Origin: Nibribacter koreensis
Lineage (GTDB): Bacteria > Bacteroidota > Bacteroidia > Cytophagales > Hymenobacteraceae
Direction of reading: 5' to 3'
DNA: 64,000 bases
NCBI RefSeq assembly: GCF_039541795.1
Contig: NZ_BAABGX010000001.1
Span: 248,001 to 312,000 of the forward strand
Shown: in pieces, positions 18,016-27,547 of the stretch
Layout of the letters: each line of letters starts with the position of its first letter
Numbering within the stretch: the stretch's first letter is position 1
Position numbers and translations under genes: made by a program
The notes under the pieces: generated by a model
Database searches by the model: none
What the model saw: the letters and a program-made list of their open reading frames with translations, nothing else
What the model was told of the DNA's origin: nothing

Positions 18016-19098
18016 ATGAAGAGAATTTTCATGCTCCTGAGTTTGAGCACCTTGTTCTTTCAGACAAGCTGTGAGTCAAAAATAGAAGCAAAGGAAGAGA
18101 AAACAGAGTTTCTAGTAACCAGCCCTCTTAAAAAGGACACCTTGATTTCTAAGGACTATGTAAGCCAAATACACGCCATAAGCCATATTGAGGTAAGAGC
18201 CCTGGAAAAAGGCTACCTGCAGAAGATCTTTGTGGACGAAGGGCAATTGGTTAAAAAAGGGCAACTCATGTTTCAGATTATGCCCAACATGTACCAGGCA
18301 GAGCTGGAGAAAGCCCAGGCCGAAGCCAGTTTTGCCCAGATTGAATACCAAAACACCAAGAAGCTGACCTCTAGCAACATTGTGTCTCCCAATGAATTGG
18401 CCATGGCGCAGGCCAAATTGAACAAAGCGAAAGCAGAGGTGTCTCTGGCGCGGGTCCATCTGGGTTTCACGCAAATACGGGCCCCGTTTGAAGGGATAAT
18501 GGACCACTTTGAGGTTAGGTTGGGTAGTTTGGTAGACGAGGGCGAGTTAATGACCACCCTGTCTGACAACCGCCAGATGTGGGTGTATTTCAATGTGCCT
18601 GAGTCTGAGTACTTGGACTATAAAACCAGCCAGAAGGGCAACAACATGAAGAAAGTCAAGTTGATCTTGGCCAATCAGCAGGTGTTTGAGTACCCGGGCC
18701 TAGTGGAAACCATAGAGGCTGACTTCAACAATGAAACCGGAAACATTGCCTTCCGAGCCACTTTCCCAAATCCAAACGGCTTGCTACGCCATGGCTCCAC
18801 GGGCAACATCCGGATGGAGGTACCCATGAAAAACGCCCTGCTCATTCCGCAGAAAGCCACCTTTGAGGTGCTTGACAAGAAATATGTCTATGTGCTAGAT
18901 AAGAACAATGTGATACACTCAAAGGAGATTACCGTAGCCGCCGAACTCCCCCACATTTACGTGGTGCAGAAAGGTCTGGGCGAAACCGACAGAGTCCTTC
19001 TGGAAGGCTTGCGTCTGGTGAAGGAGAATGAGAAAATCCACCCCAAGTTTGTGGAGCCAGGTAAAGTAATGTCTCAGTTAGAATTATATGCGGAGTAG
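18016..19098 (+). CDS. RND efflux periplasmic adaptor lipoprotein
   Basis: 360 residues from the ATG at 18016, which places a lipoprotein signal at the N-terminus (MKRIFMLLSLSTLFFQTSC). A biotinyl-lipoyl-like half-motif (GYLQKIFVDEGQLVKKGQLMF), an alpha-hairpin with heptad-like Ala/Lys/Glu repeats (about 90-150), and the second lipoyl half (IRAPFEGIMDHFEVRLGSLV) follow in order, then the beta-barrel and membrane-proximal domains. It is the first gene of an efflux operon and links the inner-membrane pump to the outer-membrane channel. Confidence 0.95.
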   Translation: MKRIFMLLSLSTLFFQTSCESKIEAKEEKTEFLVTSPLKKDTLISKDYVSQIHAISHIEVRALEKGYLQKIFVDEGQLVKKGQLMFQIMPNMYQAELEKAQAEASFAQIEYQNTKKLTSSNIVSPNELAMAQAKLNKAKAEVSLARVHLGFTQIRAPFEGIMDHFEVRLGSLVDEGELMTTLSDNRQMWVYFNVPESEYLDYKTSQKGNNMKKVKLILANQQVFEYPGLVETIEADFNNETGNIAFRATFPNPNGLLRHGSTGNIRMEVPMKNALLIPQKATFEVLDKKYVYVLDKNNVIHSKEITVAAELPHIYVVQKGLGETDRVLLEGLRLVKENEKIHPKFVEPGKVMSQLELYAE

Positions 19099-19124
19099 GT
19101 CCCTATTCCCAAAAACCAGAAGAC

Positions 19125-22100
19125 ATGTTTAGTAAATTTATACATAGGCCCGTATTCGCGATTATAATATCGGTCATGATTGTTTTTGTGGGCGGCTTGG
19201 CCATTAAACAGCTGCCCATTTCCCAGTTCCCGGACATTGCGCCTACCACGGTCAATATTTTCATTGCCTACCCAGGGTCCAGTGCAGATGTGTTGGTGAA
19301 CTCTACGCTCATTACCTTGGAGCAAGCCATTAACGGGGTGGAAGGCATGCGCTACATTGCCTCAGATGCCACCAGTGCGGGGGAAGCCACGCTCAGAATC
19401 ATCTTTGAGCCGGGCACCGACCCCAATGACGCGGTAATTAGGGTGAAAACCCGGGTAGACCAAGTTATGCCACTTCTCCCAGAACTGGTACAGCGAGAAG
19501 GCGTGGTGATCACGCCCATCCAGCCCAGTATGTTGATGTACGTCAACCTCTATTCTAAGGAAAAGAGCATGGATGAGAAGTTCCTGTTCAACTATGCCAC
19601 CGTGAAGATGATTCCAGAGATACAACGGATAAAAGGCGTGGCCCGAGCACAGATATTAGGTAGCCGCCGGTACGCCATGCGCGTTTGGCTGAACCCAGAA
19701 CGTATGCGCGCCTATAAAATCTCTGTAGAAGAAGTGATGGAGGCACTGGCCGAGCAAAGCATAATCGGGAGGCCGGGTCGTTTGGGGCAAAGCTCCGGTA
19801 TTGCCGCCCAGTCCCTGGAATATGTGCTTACCTACAAGGGTCGCTACAACAAGCCAGAGGAGTATGAAAGCATTATTGTAAGGGCTAACTCAGAAGGGGA
19901 GAGCGTCCACCTAAGTGACATTGCCACGGTAGAGCTGGGAAGTGAATTCTTTGACATTTACTCCAACCTTGATGGAATGCCCTCGGCGGCCATTGTATTG
20001 AAACAAAACTACGGCAGTAATGCAAGTGACGTAATAGCAGACGTAAAAACGCAGCTGGAGGAAATGAAAGCCTCCTTTCCTCCGGGCATGGACTACAAGA
20101 TCAGCTATGACGTGTCGCAGTTCCTGGATGCATCCATTGACCAGGTATTGCACACCCTGCGGGATGCCTTTATCCTGGTGGCGCTGGTAGTGTTCATTTT
20201 TCTGGGCGACTGGCGGTCTACTTTGATTCCTATTCTGGCGGTGCCGGTGTCCTTGATTGGTACCTTCTTTGTGATCCAGTTCTTTGGGCTTTCCATTAAC
20301 CTTATCACGCTGTTCGCACTTGTGTTGGCCATTGGTATTGTGGTCGATAACGCCATTGTGGTTGTGGAGGCGGTTCACGCCAAGATGGAGGAAACCAACC
20401 TTTCACCTTACAAGGCTACCATTGAGGTGTTGCGGGAAATTGGCGGGGCTATTATTGCCATCACGCTGGTTATGACGGCGGTGTTCGTTCCCTTGCTGTT
20501 TATGTCAGGCCCGGTGGGTATTTTCTATCGGCAGTTTTCCATCACCATGGCCAGTTCTATTGTCATTTCAGCGGTGATAGCGCTTACGCTTACACCTGTG
20601 CTGTGCTCCATGCTGTTGAAGAACAACCACGGGAAGCCTAAAAAGCGAAATCCTTTGAACAGAGCATTAGACAGTTTTAATAATGGTTTTGATAAACTGA
20701 CGGGCAGATACGTGGGACTGCTCAGGACCATTGTGAGCAGAAGATTGCTCACCTGGGGTATTCTCCTTGCTTTTTGCGTGGGAATCTTCTTGCAAAGCAA
20801 GTTGCTACCCGCAGGCTTTATTCCTAATGAGGACCAAGGCACCATCTACGCCATTGTGCAGACGCCGCCTGGCTCTACGCTTGAGACCACTAACCAGGTC
20901 TCGCACAGACTTCAGAAAATTTGCGAAGAGATTGAAGGGGTAGAGTCCGTGTCTTCTTTGGCCGGGTATGAGATCATGACCGAGGGACGAGGATCTAACG
21001 CCGGCACCTGTTTGATCAACCTCAAGCCTTGGTCTGACCGGGAGCATACGGTGAAGGAGATTATGGAAGAGTTGGAGGAGAAATCTAAAGGCCTGGGCGC
21101 AGTGGTGGAGTTCTTTGAGCCTCCCGCCATCCCAGGGTTTGGTTCTTCGGGTGGTTTCTCCATGCGTCTGCTGGACAAGAACTCCAGCACCGACTACCAG
21201 GAGTTTGATAAGATCAATAAGCAGTTCATGGAGAACCTGGGCAAGCGGAAAGAGCTGACTGGTTTGTTTACTTTCTTCGCGGCCAACTACCCTCAGTATG
21301 AACTGCAGATTGACAACAACCTAGCTATGCAGAAAGGCGTGTCTATTGGCAAGGCTATGGAAAATTTGAACATTATGATTGGTAGTACCTATGAGCAGGG
21401 CTTCATCAAGTTCAACCAGTTCTTCAAGGTGTACGTGCAGTCAGACCCTAAATTCAGAAGGATGCCCTCTGACATCTTGAACCTGTTTGTCAAAAACGAC
21501 CAAGGCGAAATGGTGCCTTACTCTGCGTTCATGAAACTGAAGAAGACGCAGGGGCCTAATGAGGTAACACGTTTCAACTTGTATAACTCTGCCCCCATCC
21601 AAGGGCTTCCAGCTAAAGGATACACAACGGCAGACGCTATTCAGGCGGTGCAGGAAGTTGCGGCGCAAACACTTCCGAAAGGTTATGACATTGCCTGGGA
21701 AGGCCTTTCTTATGATGAGTCCATCAGGGGGAATGAGTCCTTGTATGTGTTCCTGGTGGTATTGCTGTTCGTCTACTTCGTGTTGGCGGCCCAGTACGAG
21801 AGCTTTATTCTGCCGTTTGCGGTGGTGCTTTCGTTGCCCGTCGGGATTTTTGGCTCCTTCTTGCTCCTGAAGCTGATGGGACTGGAAAACAACATTTATG
21901 CCCAGGTAGGTATGATCATGCTGGTGGGTCTGTTAGGAAAGAACGCGGTATTGATTGTGGAGTTTGCGGTGCAGAAACGTCTACAGGGCTACACCATTCT
22001 GGAGGCCGCCATTGAAGGAGCCAAGGTACGTTTCCGTCCCATTCTCATGACCTCCTTCGCGTTTGTTGCCGGTCTGATTCCTTTGATTGTTGCCACGGGC

Positions 22101-22313
22101 GCAGGAGCCATTGGTAACCGTACTATTGGAGCCTCGGCTTTGGGTGGTATGTTGTTCGGGACCATTTTCGGGGTGGTCATCATTCCGGGCTTGTACTACA
22201 TCTTCGCTAAGATGGCGGACGGTCGTCACCTAATCAGGGATGAACATGAAACCCCTTTAACCGAAGGGTATGTCTACGCAGATGAAAGTTTATCCCTCAT
22301 TGAAGAAAAGTAA
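19125..22313 (+). CDS. RND-family multidrug efflux transporter (AcrB/HAE1 type)
   Basis: 1062 residues, the usual length. It shows the twelve-helix RND layout with duplicated halves: N-terminal FIHRPVFAIIISVMIVFVGG, a large periplasmic loop, and the R-x-x-x-x-PI...GRG-like motifs. In helix 4 the proton-relay pair is Asp408-Asn409 (IVVDNAIVVVEA), where the classical AcrB has Asp-Asp. The helix 10 Lys is present (GLLGKNAVLIVEFA). It lies 26 bp after the adaptor gene. It is likely a drug or bile/solvent exporter driven by the proton gradient. Confidence 0.97.
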   Translation: MFSKFIHRPVFAIIISVMIVFVGGLAIKQLPISQFPDIAPTTVNIFIAYPGSSADVLVNSTLITLEQAINGVEGMRYIASDATSAGEATLRIIFEPGTDPNDAVIRVKTRVDQVMPLLPELVQREGVVITPIQPSMLMYVNLYSKEKSMDEKFLFNYATVKMIPEIQRIKGVARAQILGSRRYAMRVWLNPERMRAYKISVEEVMEALAEQSIIGRPGRLGQSSGIAAQSLEYVLTYKGRYNKPEEYESIIVRANSEGESVHLSDIATVELGSEFFDIYSNLDGMPSAAIVLKQNYGSNASDVIADVKTQLEEMKASFPPGMDYKISYDVSQFLDASIDQVLHTLRDAFILVALVVFIFLGDWRSTLIPILAVPVSLIGTFFVIQFFGLSINLITLFALVLAIGIVVDNAIVVVEAVHAKMEETNLSPYKATIEVLREIGGAIIAITLVMTAVFVPLLFMSGPVGIFYRQFSITMASSIVISAVIALTLTPVLCSMLLKNNHGKPKKRNPLNRALDSFNNGFDKLTGRYVGLLRTIVSRRLLTWGILLAFCVGIFLQSKLLPAGFIPNEDQGTIYAIVQTPPGSTLETTNQVSHRLQKICEEIEGVESVSSLAGYEIMTEGRGSNAGTCLINLKPWSDREHTVKEIMEELEEKSKGLGAVVEFFEPPAIPGFGSSGGFSMRLLDKNSSTDYQEFDKINKQFMENLGKRKELTGLFTFFAANYPQYELQIDNNLAMQKGVSIGKAMENLNIMIGSTYEQGFIKFNQFFKVYVQSDPKFRRMPSDILNLFVKNDQGEMVPYSAFMKLKKTQGPNEVTRFNLYNSAPIQGLPAKGYTTADAIQAVQEVAAQTLPKGYDIAWEGLSYDESIRGNESLYVFLVVLLFVYFVLAAQYESFILPFAVVLSLPVGIFGSFLLLKLMGLENNIYAQVGMIMLVGLLGKNAVLIVEFAVQKRLQGYTILEAAIEGAKVRFRPILMTSFAFVAGLIPLIVATGAGAIGNRTIGASALGGMLFGTIFGVVIIPGLYYIFAKMADGRHLIRDEHETPLTEGYVYADESLSLIEEK

Positions 22314-22317
22314 AATC

Positions 22318-23751
22318 ATGTATAGAAACAGAATTTATAAATGGGTGGGGGTAGCTTTTGCTTCCCTCACGTTTACGGCCTGTAATTTGCCTACGCTGGT
22401 GCAAAAGACAGCCAATACGGCAGTGCCTGCAAGTTTTGTCAACTCTCAGGATACTACAAACACTGCCCAAATGAGGTGGCAGGAGTTCTTTGCTGATCCT
22501 AGCCTAACTGCACTGATTGACACCGCCCTTCAAAACAACCAGGAGCTGAACATTACCTTGCAGGAAATCCAGATCGCCCAGAACGAGGTGCTTGCGAGAA
22601 TAGGAGAGTACCTGCCGTCTGTGGGACTGAGAGGCGGTGCCGGCGTGGAGAAAGTGGCCAGGTTCACCAACATTGGCGCCATGGAAGCCAACATTGATAT
22701 GGAGCCGGGCCATAAAATGCCCGAGCCACTAACGGATTTGATGGGAGGCGCCTACGCCACCTGGGAAGTGGACATCTGGCACAAGCTGCGCAATGCGCGT
22801 AAGTCGGCCGTGAACCGGTACTTGGCCAGCGTGGAAGGCAGAAACTTTATGGTCACCAACCTGATTGCCGAGATAGCCAACTCCTACTATGAATTGTTGG
22901 CCCTGGACAACCAGCTGGCCATAGTGCAGCAGAACATGAAGCTGCAAAGCAGCGCCTTGGAGATTGTGAAGGTGCAGAAAGAGGCGGCCCGCGCTACTGA
23001 ACTTGCCGTGCGCAGATTTCAGGCCCAGGTGTATCATACCCAAAGCCTGCAATATGACATCCAGCAGAAGATTGTAGAGACAGAGAACCGAATCAACCTC
23101 CTGGTGGGCAGGTTCCCGCAGCCGGTGCAGCGGGGCAGCCAGACGTTTGAGGACCTAGTACCCAAGACCATTCAGGCAGGTATTCCGGCGCAGTTGTTAG
23201 TTAATAGGCCGGATATTAGGCAGGCAGAGTTACAGTTGGAAGCATCCAAGTTAGATGTGCAGGTAGCCAAAGCCAGGTTTTACCCTTCTTTAGGTATTTC
23301 AGCGGGAATAGGCTTGCAGGCCTTTAGCCCAAGCCACCTACTGGAGCCAGAGTCTATCCTGTTTTCATTGATAGGAGATGTGACCGCCCCGCTGGTGAAC
23401 AAGAATGCCATTAAGGCCATGTACTTAGGGGCCAACGCCCAGCAGTTGCAGGCCGTGTACAACTATGAGCGCACAATTCTTAACGCGAACATTGAGGTGG
23501 TGAATCAATTGGCTAAAATCAATAATCTGGAGAGAAGCTATGACCTAAAGGCGAAAGAGGTAGAAGCCCTTGCCCAATCCGTTGATATTTCCAATCAATT
23601 GTTCCGGTCTGCCCGGGCAGATTATTTAGAGGTGCTACTTACCCAACGCGAGGCGCTGGAGTCTAGGTTTGACCTGATAGAAACCAAAATGCAGCAAATG
23701 AATGCCATGGTGAATATTTACCGGGCATTAGGCGGCGGCTGGAAGCAATAG
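22318..23751 (+). CDS. TolC/OprM-type outer-membrane efflux lipoprotein
   Basis: 477 residues from the ATG at 22318. An upstream ATG at 22270 would overlap the pump gene by 44 bp and bury the signal peptide. The N-terminus has a lipobox (FTAC), followed by two outer-membrane-efflux repeats with long helices (ELNITLQEIQIAQNEV; RPDIRQAELQLEASKLDVQVAKARFYPSL), the latter typical of the NodT/OprM family. It completes the adaptor-pump-channel operon and is followed by a very long perfect inverted repeat. Confidence 0.95.
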   Translation: MYRNRIYKWVGVAFASLTFTACNLPTLVQKTANTAVPASFVNSQDTTNTAQMRWQEFFADPSLTALIDTALQNNQELNITLQEIQIAQNEVLARIGEYLPSVGLRGGAGVEKVARFTNIGAMEANIDMEPGHKMPEPLTDLMGGAYATWEVDIWHKLRNARKSAVNRYLASVEGRNFMVTNLIAEIANSYYELLALDNQLAIVQQNMKLQSSALEIVKVQKEAARATELAVRRFQAQVYHTQSLQYDIQQKIVETENRINLLVGRFPQPVQRGSQTFEDLVPKTIQAGIPAQLLVNRPDIRQAELQLEASKLDVQVAKARFYPSLGISAGIGLQAFSPSHLLEPESILFSLIGDVTAPLVNKNAIKAMYLGANAQQLQAVYNYERTILNANIEVVNQLAKINNLERSYDLKAKEVEALAQSVDISNQLFRSARADYLEVLLTQREALESRFDLIETKMQQMNAMVNIYRALGGGWKQ

Positions 23752-23762
23752 ATTCTAACTAA

Positions 23763-23832
23763 AAAACTATAATCAAAGCTCAAGGCAAATCTTCTTATTT
23801 AGAAGTTTGCCTTGAGCTTTGATTATAGTTTT
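23763..23832. terminator. 27-bp perfect inverted repeat after the efflux operon
   Basis: Two perfectly complementary 27-bp arms (23763-23789 and 23806-23832) flank a 16-base centre that itself has a 5-bp stem (CTTCT/AGAAG). The outer ends are AAAA and TTTT. It can act as a terminator in both directions, but the arms are far longer than usual and free of mismatches. Confidence 0.85.
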
Positions 23833-23904
23833 AAATGCTGTTCTATTATATGAAATAGAATTTTCACTTTAATTTATATAGAGTGTTAAAGAAATTAAAT
23901 CTTT

Positions 23905-23930
23905 ATCTCATAAAATGGCCGTTTCTTGAG
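23905..23930. repeat. Second palindromic repeat family, copy 1
   Basis: TCTCATAAAATGGCCGTTTC..., matching the core of the copy at 50646-50673 (TCTCATGAAATGGCCGTTTT) and, inverted, the copy at 39516-39546. All three copies lie 240-410 bp before a tRNA-Glu gene or a tRNA-like remnant. Confidence 0.55.
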
Positions 23931-23974
23931 GCCGTTTAATATTTTGACCAGTTGAGCGTGACTTACTCTATAAC

Positions 23975-24037
23975 GTCTCAATCATCCGTCTCACGAATCA
24001 AAACAATTATTTGATTCGTGAGACGGATGATTGAGAC
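23975..24037. repeat. 28-bp perfect inverted repeat with 7-base loop
   Basis: Arms 23975-24002 and 24010-24037 are perfect complements (starting GTCTCAATCATCCGTCTC and ending GATGATTGAGAC) around the loop ACAATTA. It lies 140 bp from the other long hairpin and has no T run, so it is not an ordinary terminator. Confidence 0.9.
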
Positions 24038-24269
24038 AACTAATAAGTCGAAACGGTATTGATCAATAGGTGCGATAAGGCTTAGATTTGAGGCCATCCC
24101 TATTCTAGGATTGGGGTCCTGAAGGAGCAATCATGGTTTTGAGTACTGCCGTGATAGCTGGATAAATCCTGGCGAAAGTACAAAGCCGGAAAATGAGGTC
24201 TGACTTTGAATTGGGGAGAGTAACAGAGGATGAAAATTTATTTGTTACTTTTTTGTTACTCTAAGATGA

Positions 24270-24305
24270 AAAAAGCCGCTTAAACGTAAGTTAAAGCGGC
24301 TTTTT
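24270..24305 (-). terminator. Terminator of tRNA-Glu copy 1
   Basis: Stem AAAAAGCCGCTT/AAGCGGCTTTTT, 14 bp downstream of the tRNA 3' end on the minus strand. It reads well in both directions. Confidence 0.85.
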
Positions 24306-24318
24306 GAATGTTAATCTG

Positions 24319-24390
24319 TAGTCCGTAGGGGAATCGAACCCCTGTTACCAGAATGAAAATCTGGTGTCCTAACCCCTAGACGAACGGACC
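24319..24390 (-). tRNA. tRNA-Glu (TTC), copy 1
   Basis: 72 nt on the minus strand including the discriminator A. The acceptor stem is GGTCCGT/ACGGACT with one terminal G-T pair, the anticodon arm CCAGA-TTTTCAT-TCTGG gives anticodon TTC, and the T arm CAGGGGTTCGATTCCCCTA is intact. CCA is not fully encoded (ACA follows the acceptor). It is identical to the copy at 50887-50958, including 53 bp upstream. Confidence 0.97.
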
Positions 24391-24410
24391 ATCTGTCGGT
24401 TTTGATGGTG

Positions 24411-24442
24411 CAAATATAGCGGGGTGATTTTGATTTGCAAAA
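24411..24442 (-). promoter_or_regulatory. Bacteroidota-type promoter of tRNA-Glu copy 1
   Basis: On the minus strand TTTTGC is followed after 18 bp by TATATTTG, a perfect match to the TAnnTTTG -7 box, about 20 bp before the tRNA 5' end. This fits the sigma-ABfr promoter pattern. Confidence 0.85.
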
Positions 24443-24616
24443 GCCAAACCAAGAAAAAATATAGAATATTTGCTTTGTTTCCTTGCTAAAAGAAAATGAC
24501 AGGGCGCTAAGTTAAAGTAAAATATTAGGTGTCAGATTGTTAAAAGTCAGGATTGATAAAAGGTGGCTTTTAAAAGTTTTTGCATCTGACCGCCAAAATA
24601 ATCTTTTGTGGTGCGA

Positions 24617-25558
24617 TTAAACAGCTTCAGTTTTTTTAGACTTGAAAAGCTTACGAACCACTTTGACTATTTTCTCAATGATAAAACCCAGTACAATACC
24701 CGCCAAGGCAGACACCAACACTTTCACCAACCATTGAAGAATAGGAACCTCGGGTAATGAAAGGATTAAATTCTCTAAAGCATGGTGCAGGAAGGGAATA
24801 CCATGAATCACGATTTCGGCACCCACCCAGAGCATAGCCGCCGTGCCCACATACGCCAATATTTTAAGAAAAGCTGGCATTCTTTTAACCAAGCCACGGC
24901 CAAATTTTTGCACTGCCGGATGGAATTTGTCTTTGGCCATGTGCACGCCCATGTCATCGGCTTTTACAATGAGGCCTACAAAACCGTAAACCGCCACCGT
25001 GATAAAGACTGCCACAGCCAACATGACAATGATTTGGTTAGCCAGTGGAGTATCTGCCACGGTGGAATAGGTGATGGCTACAATCTCAGAAGAAAGGATT
25101 AAGTCTGTTCTTACGGCACCATCAATCCTCTCTTTCTCTAGTTCTTCGGGCGTAATGACCTTCATCTGCTCCACGTTCTCTGCCGTCCCGTCACCATGGT
25201 GTTGACTAAACATAGAGTGCACTTTCTCATATCCTTCAAAGCACAGATAGGCGCCACCAAGCATGAGTATGGGTGTGATGGCCCAAGGAGCGAAGAACCC
25301 CAGCAACAAGGCCGCCGGGCTTAAGAAAATGATTTTATTAAAGAGTGATTTCTTTGCAATCTGAAAAATGATGGAAAGCTCCCGAGACGGGTCCAAGCCC
25401 ACCACGTATTTTGGTGTTACTGCCGTGTCATCTATCACAATGCCAGACACCTTTCCGGTGGTTTTTGCCACCTGGGCCGGCACGTCATCCAAACTGGCCG
25501 CACTCACTTTTACAAGCGCCGCTACATCATCTAATAAGGCAAGAAGACCTGAAGCCAT
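24617..25558 (-). CDS. DUF808 (YedI-like) inner-membrane protein
   Basis: 313 residues starting MASGLLALLDDVAALVK, the family signature; then DDVPAQVAKTTGKVSGIVIDD and DTAVTPKYVVGL. Several hydrophobic segments are visible (ILMLGGAYLCFEGYEK, IIVMLAVAVFITVAVYGFVGLIV, ILAYVGTAAMLWVGAEIVI, VLVSALAGIVLGFII) before a basic C-terminus. Its function is not known. It is a single gene upstream of, and reading toward, the tRNA-Glu gene region. Confidence 0.92.
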   Translation of the reverse strand: MASGLLALLDDVAALVKVSAASLDDVPAQVAKTTGKVSGIVIDDTAVTPKYVVGLDPSRELSIIFQIAKKSLFNKIIFLSPAALLLGFFAPWAITPILMLGGAYLCFEGYEKVHSMFSQHHGDGTAENVEQMKVITPEELEKERIDGAVRTDLILSSEIVAITYSTVADTPLANQIIVMLAVAVFITVAVYGFVGLIVKADDMGVHMAKDKFHPAVQKFGRGLVKRMPAFLKILAYVGTAAMLWVGAEIVIHGIPFLHHALENLILSLPEVPILQWLVKVLVSALAGIVLGFIIEKIVKVVRKLFKSKKTEAV

Positions 25559-26011
25559 TAGGTAGTTCTTAGGTTAAATTGTATTTTGTAACATGCCCAT
25601 GGTAGCAAAGGCAATCATAATCTGAGGTAAATTATCCTGCCAATATACTGTTTTTTGCCTGTTTTCCAGAAAAGAGGCCAAAAACGAAGTAGTATTTAAG
25701 GACATAAAAACGGCAAAAGCTGGCAGGAAGACAAAGCCTAAGCAGAGCTATCTATGCATGACATGTAGCGCTAGCCAAACACCTTAACGGACTATCTTAG
25801 AGCTACGCCTATATGCTTATTATTCTTGAATGAAAGTGGGTAGCAACATAGGCAAAAGATAGTTTTTAGCAAATATCCGATAAGACTAGTGGTTGCTTAT
25901 GCTTTTGGTATTACCGCCTTTAGGTTTTCCAAGTTATTGATACTTAAATTAATATCTGAAAAGGAATTTTACCTGCCATGCTTGTAAGAGGCACCTACGT
26001 ATTTGTGAATT
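25559..26011. other. Intergenic region with one palindrome
   Basis: About 450 bp of AT-rich sequence upstream of the DUF808 gene and downstream of the TspO-like gene. Apart from the dispersed palindrome at 25648-25688 nothing coding or structural stands out. Confidence 0.5.
25648..25688. repeat. Dispersed intergenic palindrome, copy 2
   Basis: CTGTTTTTTGCCTGTTTT-CCAG-AAAAGAGGCCAAAAACG; same family as the copy at 15699. It lies about 90 bp upstream of the leftward DUF808 start. Confidence 0.8.
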
Positions 26012-26821
26012 CTATTGCGCTAATTGGGTTGGCTTTTTAGAAATCCTGAATAGAACCGTGGCTACCAACACACCAATAAGCCCTATGCCTACCCAGGCAG
26101 TTGCTATTATCTGAGGACTATCTGGCAGGGAGAGGGTCTGATGCTTTACTATGATGCCATAGAATGCCCAGATACCTACCAACCCTACGGCTATGTTTGT
26201 CCTGGTATAGACAACAAACAAGACAATGCCCGTGGCTACCGCAATCATGATCATAGTCCATAGACTGGGGCTTAAGGTAAACCCATTCCAACCCAAGCCC
26301 ACCAAAGCTGAGCTGACATTGGCAACCGTCGCGATGATGATCCAGCCAAAGTACAAGCTCAAAGGAACCTGCGTTAGCCACCGCGAGGCTCCTGACCTGC
26401 CAGCATTGTAAATGCCTATGCGTAGGTGAATGGTTAGTAAGGTCGCTAACTGAAGGAAGATAAGCAGTACAGACAACAACAGCCACTCATACACCCAGGC
26501 AATGGTCCAGGCGCCGGTGGCCAAATTGTTCAGCATAAACAAAAAGCCAATCCGTTGCAGGTCTGCATTTGCTTCATGTTCCATTGCCTCTTTGAAGGAC
26601 TTTACTAAGTGGTACACGCAGAAAGCGAGCAGTGCCACGTAGATGACTCCCCAAATAGAGAAGGTGATGCCTGCCGGAGTGAATAGAGCTGGATACTTGT
26701 CTGACACATCACCAATGGTCTGGTCATTGAAAACTCTTGTCTGCGTTAGTTGAGAGGGGATAAGATGCAGGAGAAAAAACAAGGTATTCAATACAGCCAA
26801 TGTCTTAGGGGATCTTATCAT
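26012..26821 (-). CDS. TspO/MBR-like tryptophan-rich membrane protein
   Basis: 269 residues with about seven or eight hydrophobic segments. FTPAGITFSIWGVIYVALLAF and the Trp-rich NNLATGAWTIAWVYEW region resemble the TspO/MBR-like family annotated as tryptophan-rich sensory protein in Bacteroidota. The length exceeds the five-helix classical TspO (about 160), so this is an extended relative. It may bind porphyrin-like ligands, but that is by analogy only. It is followed by a cytoplasmic KKPTQLAQ tail. Confidence 0.75.
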   Translation of the reverse strand: MIRSPKTLAVLNTLFFLLHLIPSQLTQTRVFNDQTIGDVSDKYPALFTPAGITFSIWGVIYVALLAFCVYHLVKSFKEAMEHEANADLQRIGFLFMLNNLATGAWTIAWVYEWLLLSVLLIFLQLATLLTIHLRIGIYNAGRSGASRWLTQVPLSLYFGWIIIATVANVSSALVGLGWNGFTLSPSLWTMIMIAVATGIVLFVVYTRTNIAVGLVGIWAFYGIIVKHQTLSLPDSPQIIATAWVGIGLIGVLVATVLFRISKKPTQLAQ

Positions 26822-27052
26822 ATAGGTTCTTGGTCCTTAAAGTAAACTTCTATAATAGGGTTAAACATGCTCTTAACCAGAGCCAGAGACTCTTTGTTTT
26901 TAAGTAAAAAGCGAAAGAAATGTACTTGCATCTGGTCTTTACTATCATCAATGCTCTTAGCGCCTCATGAAACCAACAGGACTTTAAATGATGCTAAAGC
27001 ATAGAAAAGGGTAAGATAACCTCAATATACTGGAACGCTTCCTTGGAAAAGC

Positions 27053-27547
27053 TTACCTATCTAGCTCCTCTAGCAAATGGCGCAGGTCCAGGGGCTTGGT
27101 GTACATTTCTAAGGTTCCGTCTGGTTTAGAAGGCCATGCCTCTTTTGGTTTATCCCAATACAACTCCACGCCATTGCCGTCAGGGTCATTGAGGTAAATG
27201 GCCTCAGACACGCCATGATCGCTGGCTCCTGTAATGGGATATTTGAGTTGCCGCAGTCTGTCTACTATCTTTGCCAGATCCTTTCTGGTAGGGTAGAGGA
27301 TGGCGGTATGAAACAAGCCCACCCCCTCTTTAGTGGCTGGTGGAGCGCCTTGGCTGTACCAGGTATTTAGCCCAATATGGTGGTGGTAACCGCCAGCAGA
27401 AATGAAAGCAGCCTGGCTGCCGTAGTGGGTGGTAATTTCAAAGCCTAACACATCGCAGTAAAACGCGAGTGCCCTGTCCAAGTCGGCCACTTTGAGGTGT
27501 ACGTGCCCTATGCGGGTGTGTGCGGGTACTACATAGTCATCAGCCAT
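27053..27547 (-). CDS. VOC-family (glyoxalase/dioxygenase-like) protein
   Basis: 164 residues forming one VOC unit with two beta-alpha-beta-beta-beta modules. Typical motifs: HVHLKVADLDRALAFYCDVLGF, GGYHHHIGLNTW, FHTAILYPTRKDL and DPDGNGVELYWDKP. Likely metal ligands are the His in HVHLKV, the His in FHTAIL and the Glu in NGVELYWD. It resembles the N-terminal half of CatE-type catechol-2,3-dioxygenases. The substrate is unknown. It stands alone with no operon partner. Confidence 0.9.
   Translation of the reverse strand: MADDYVVPAHTRIGHVHLKVADLDRALAFYCDVLGFEITTHYGSQAAFISAGGYHHHIGLNTWYSQGAPPATKEGVGLFHTAILYPTRKDLAKIVDRLRQLKYPITGASDHGVSEAIYLNDPDGNGVELYWDKPKEAWPSKPDGTLEMYTKPLDLRHLLEELDR

Noticed and set aside
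23763..24037. Inverted repeats considered as ends of an insertion sequence
   Set aside because: The arms of each hairpin are only 7-16 bases apart and no transposase or target duplication is present, so neither can bound an IS.
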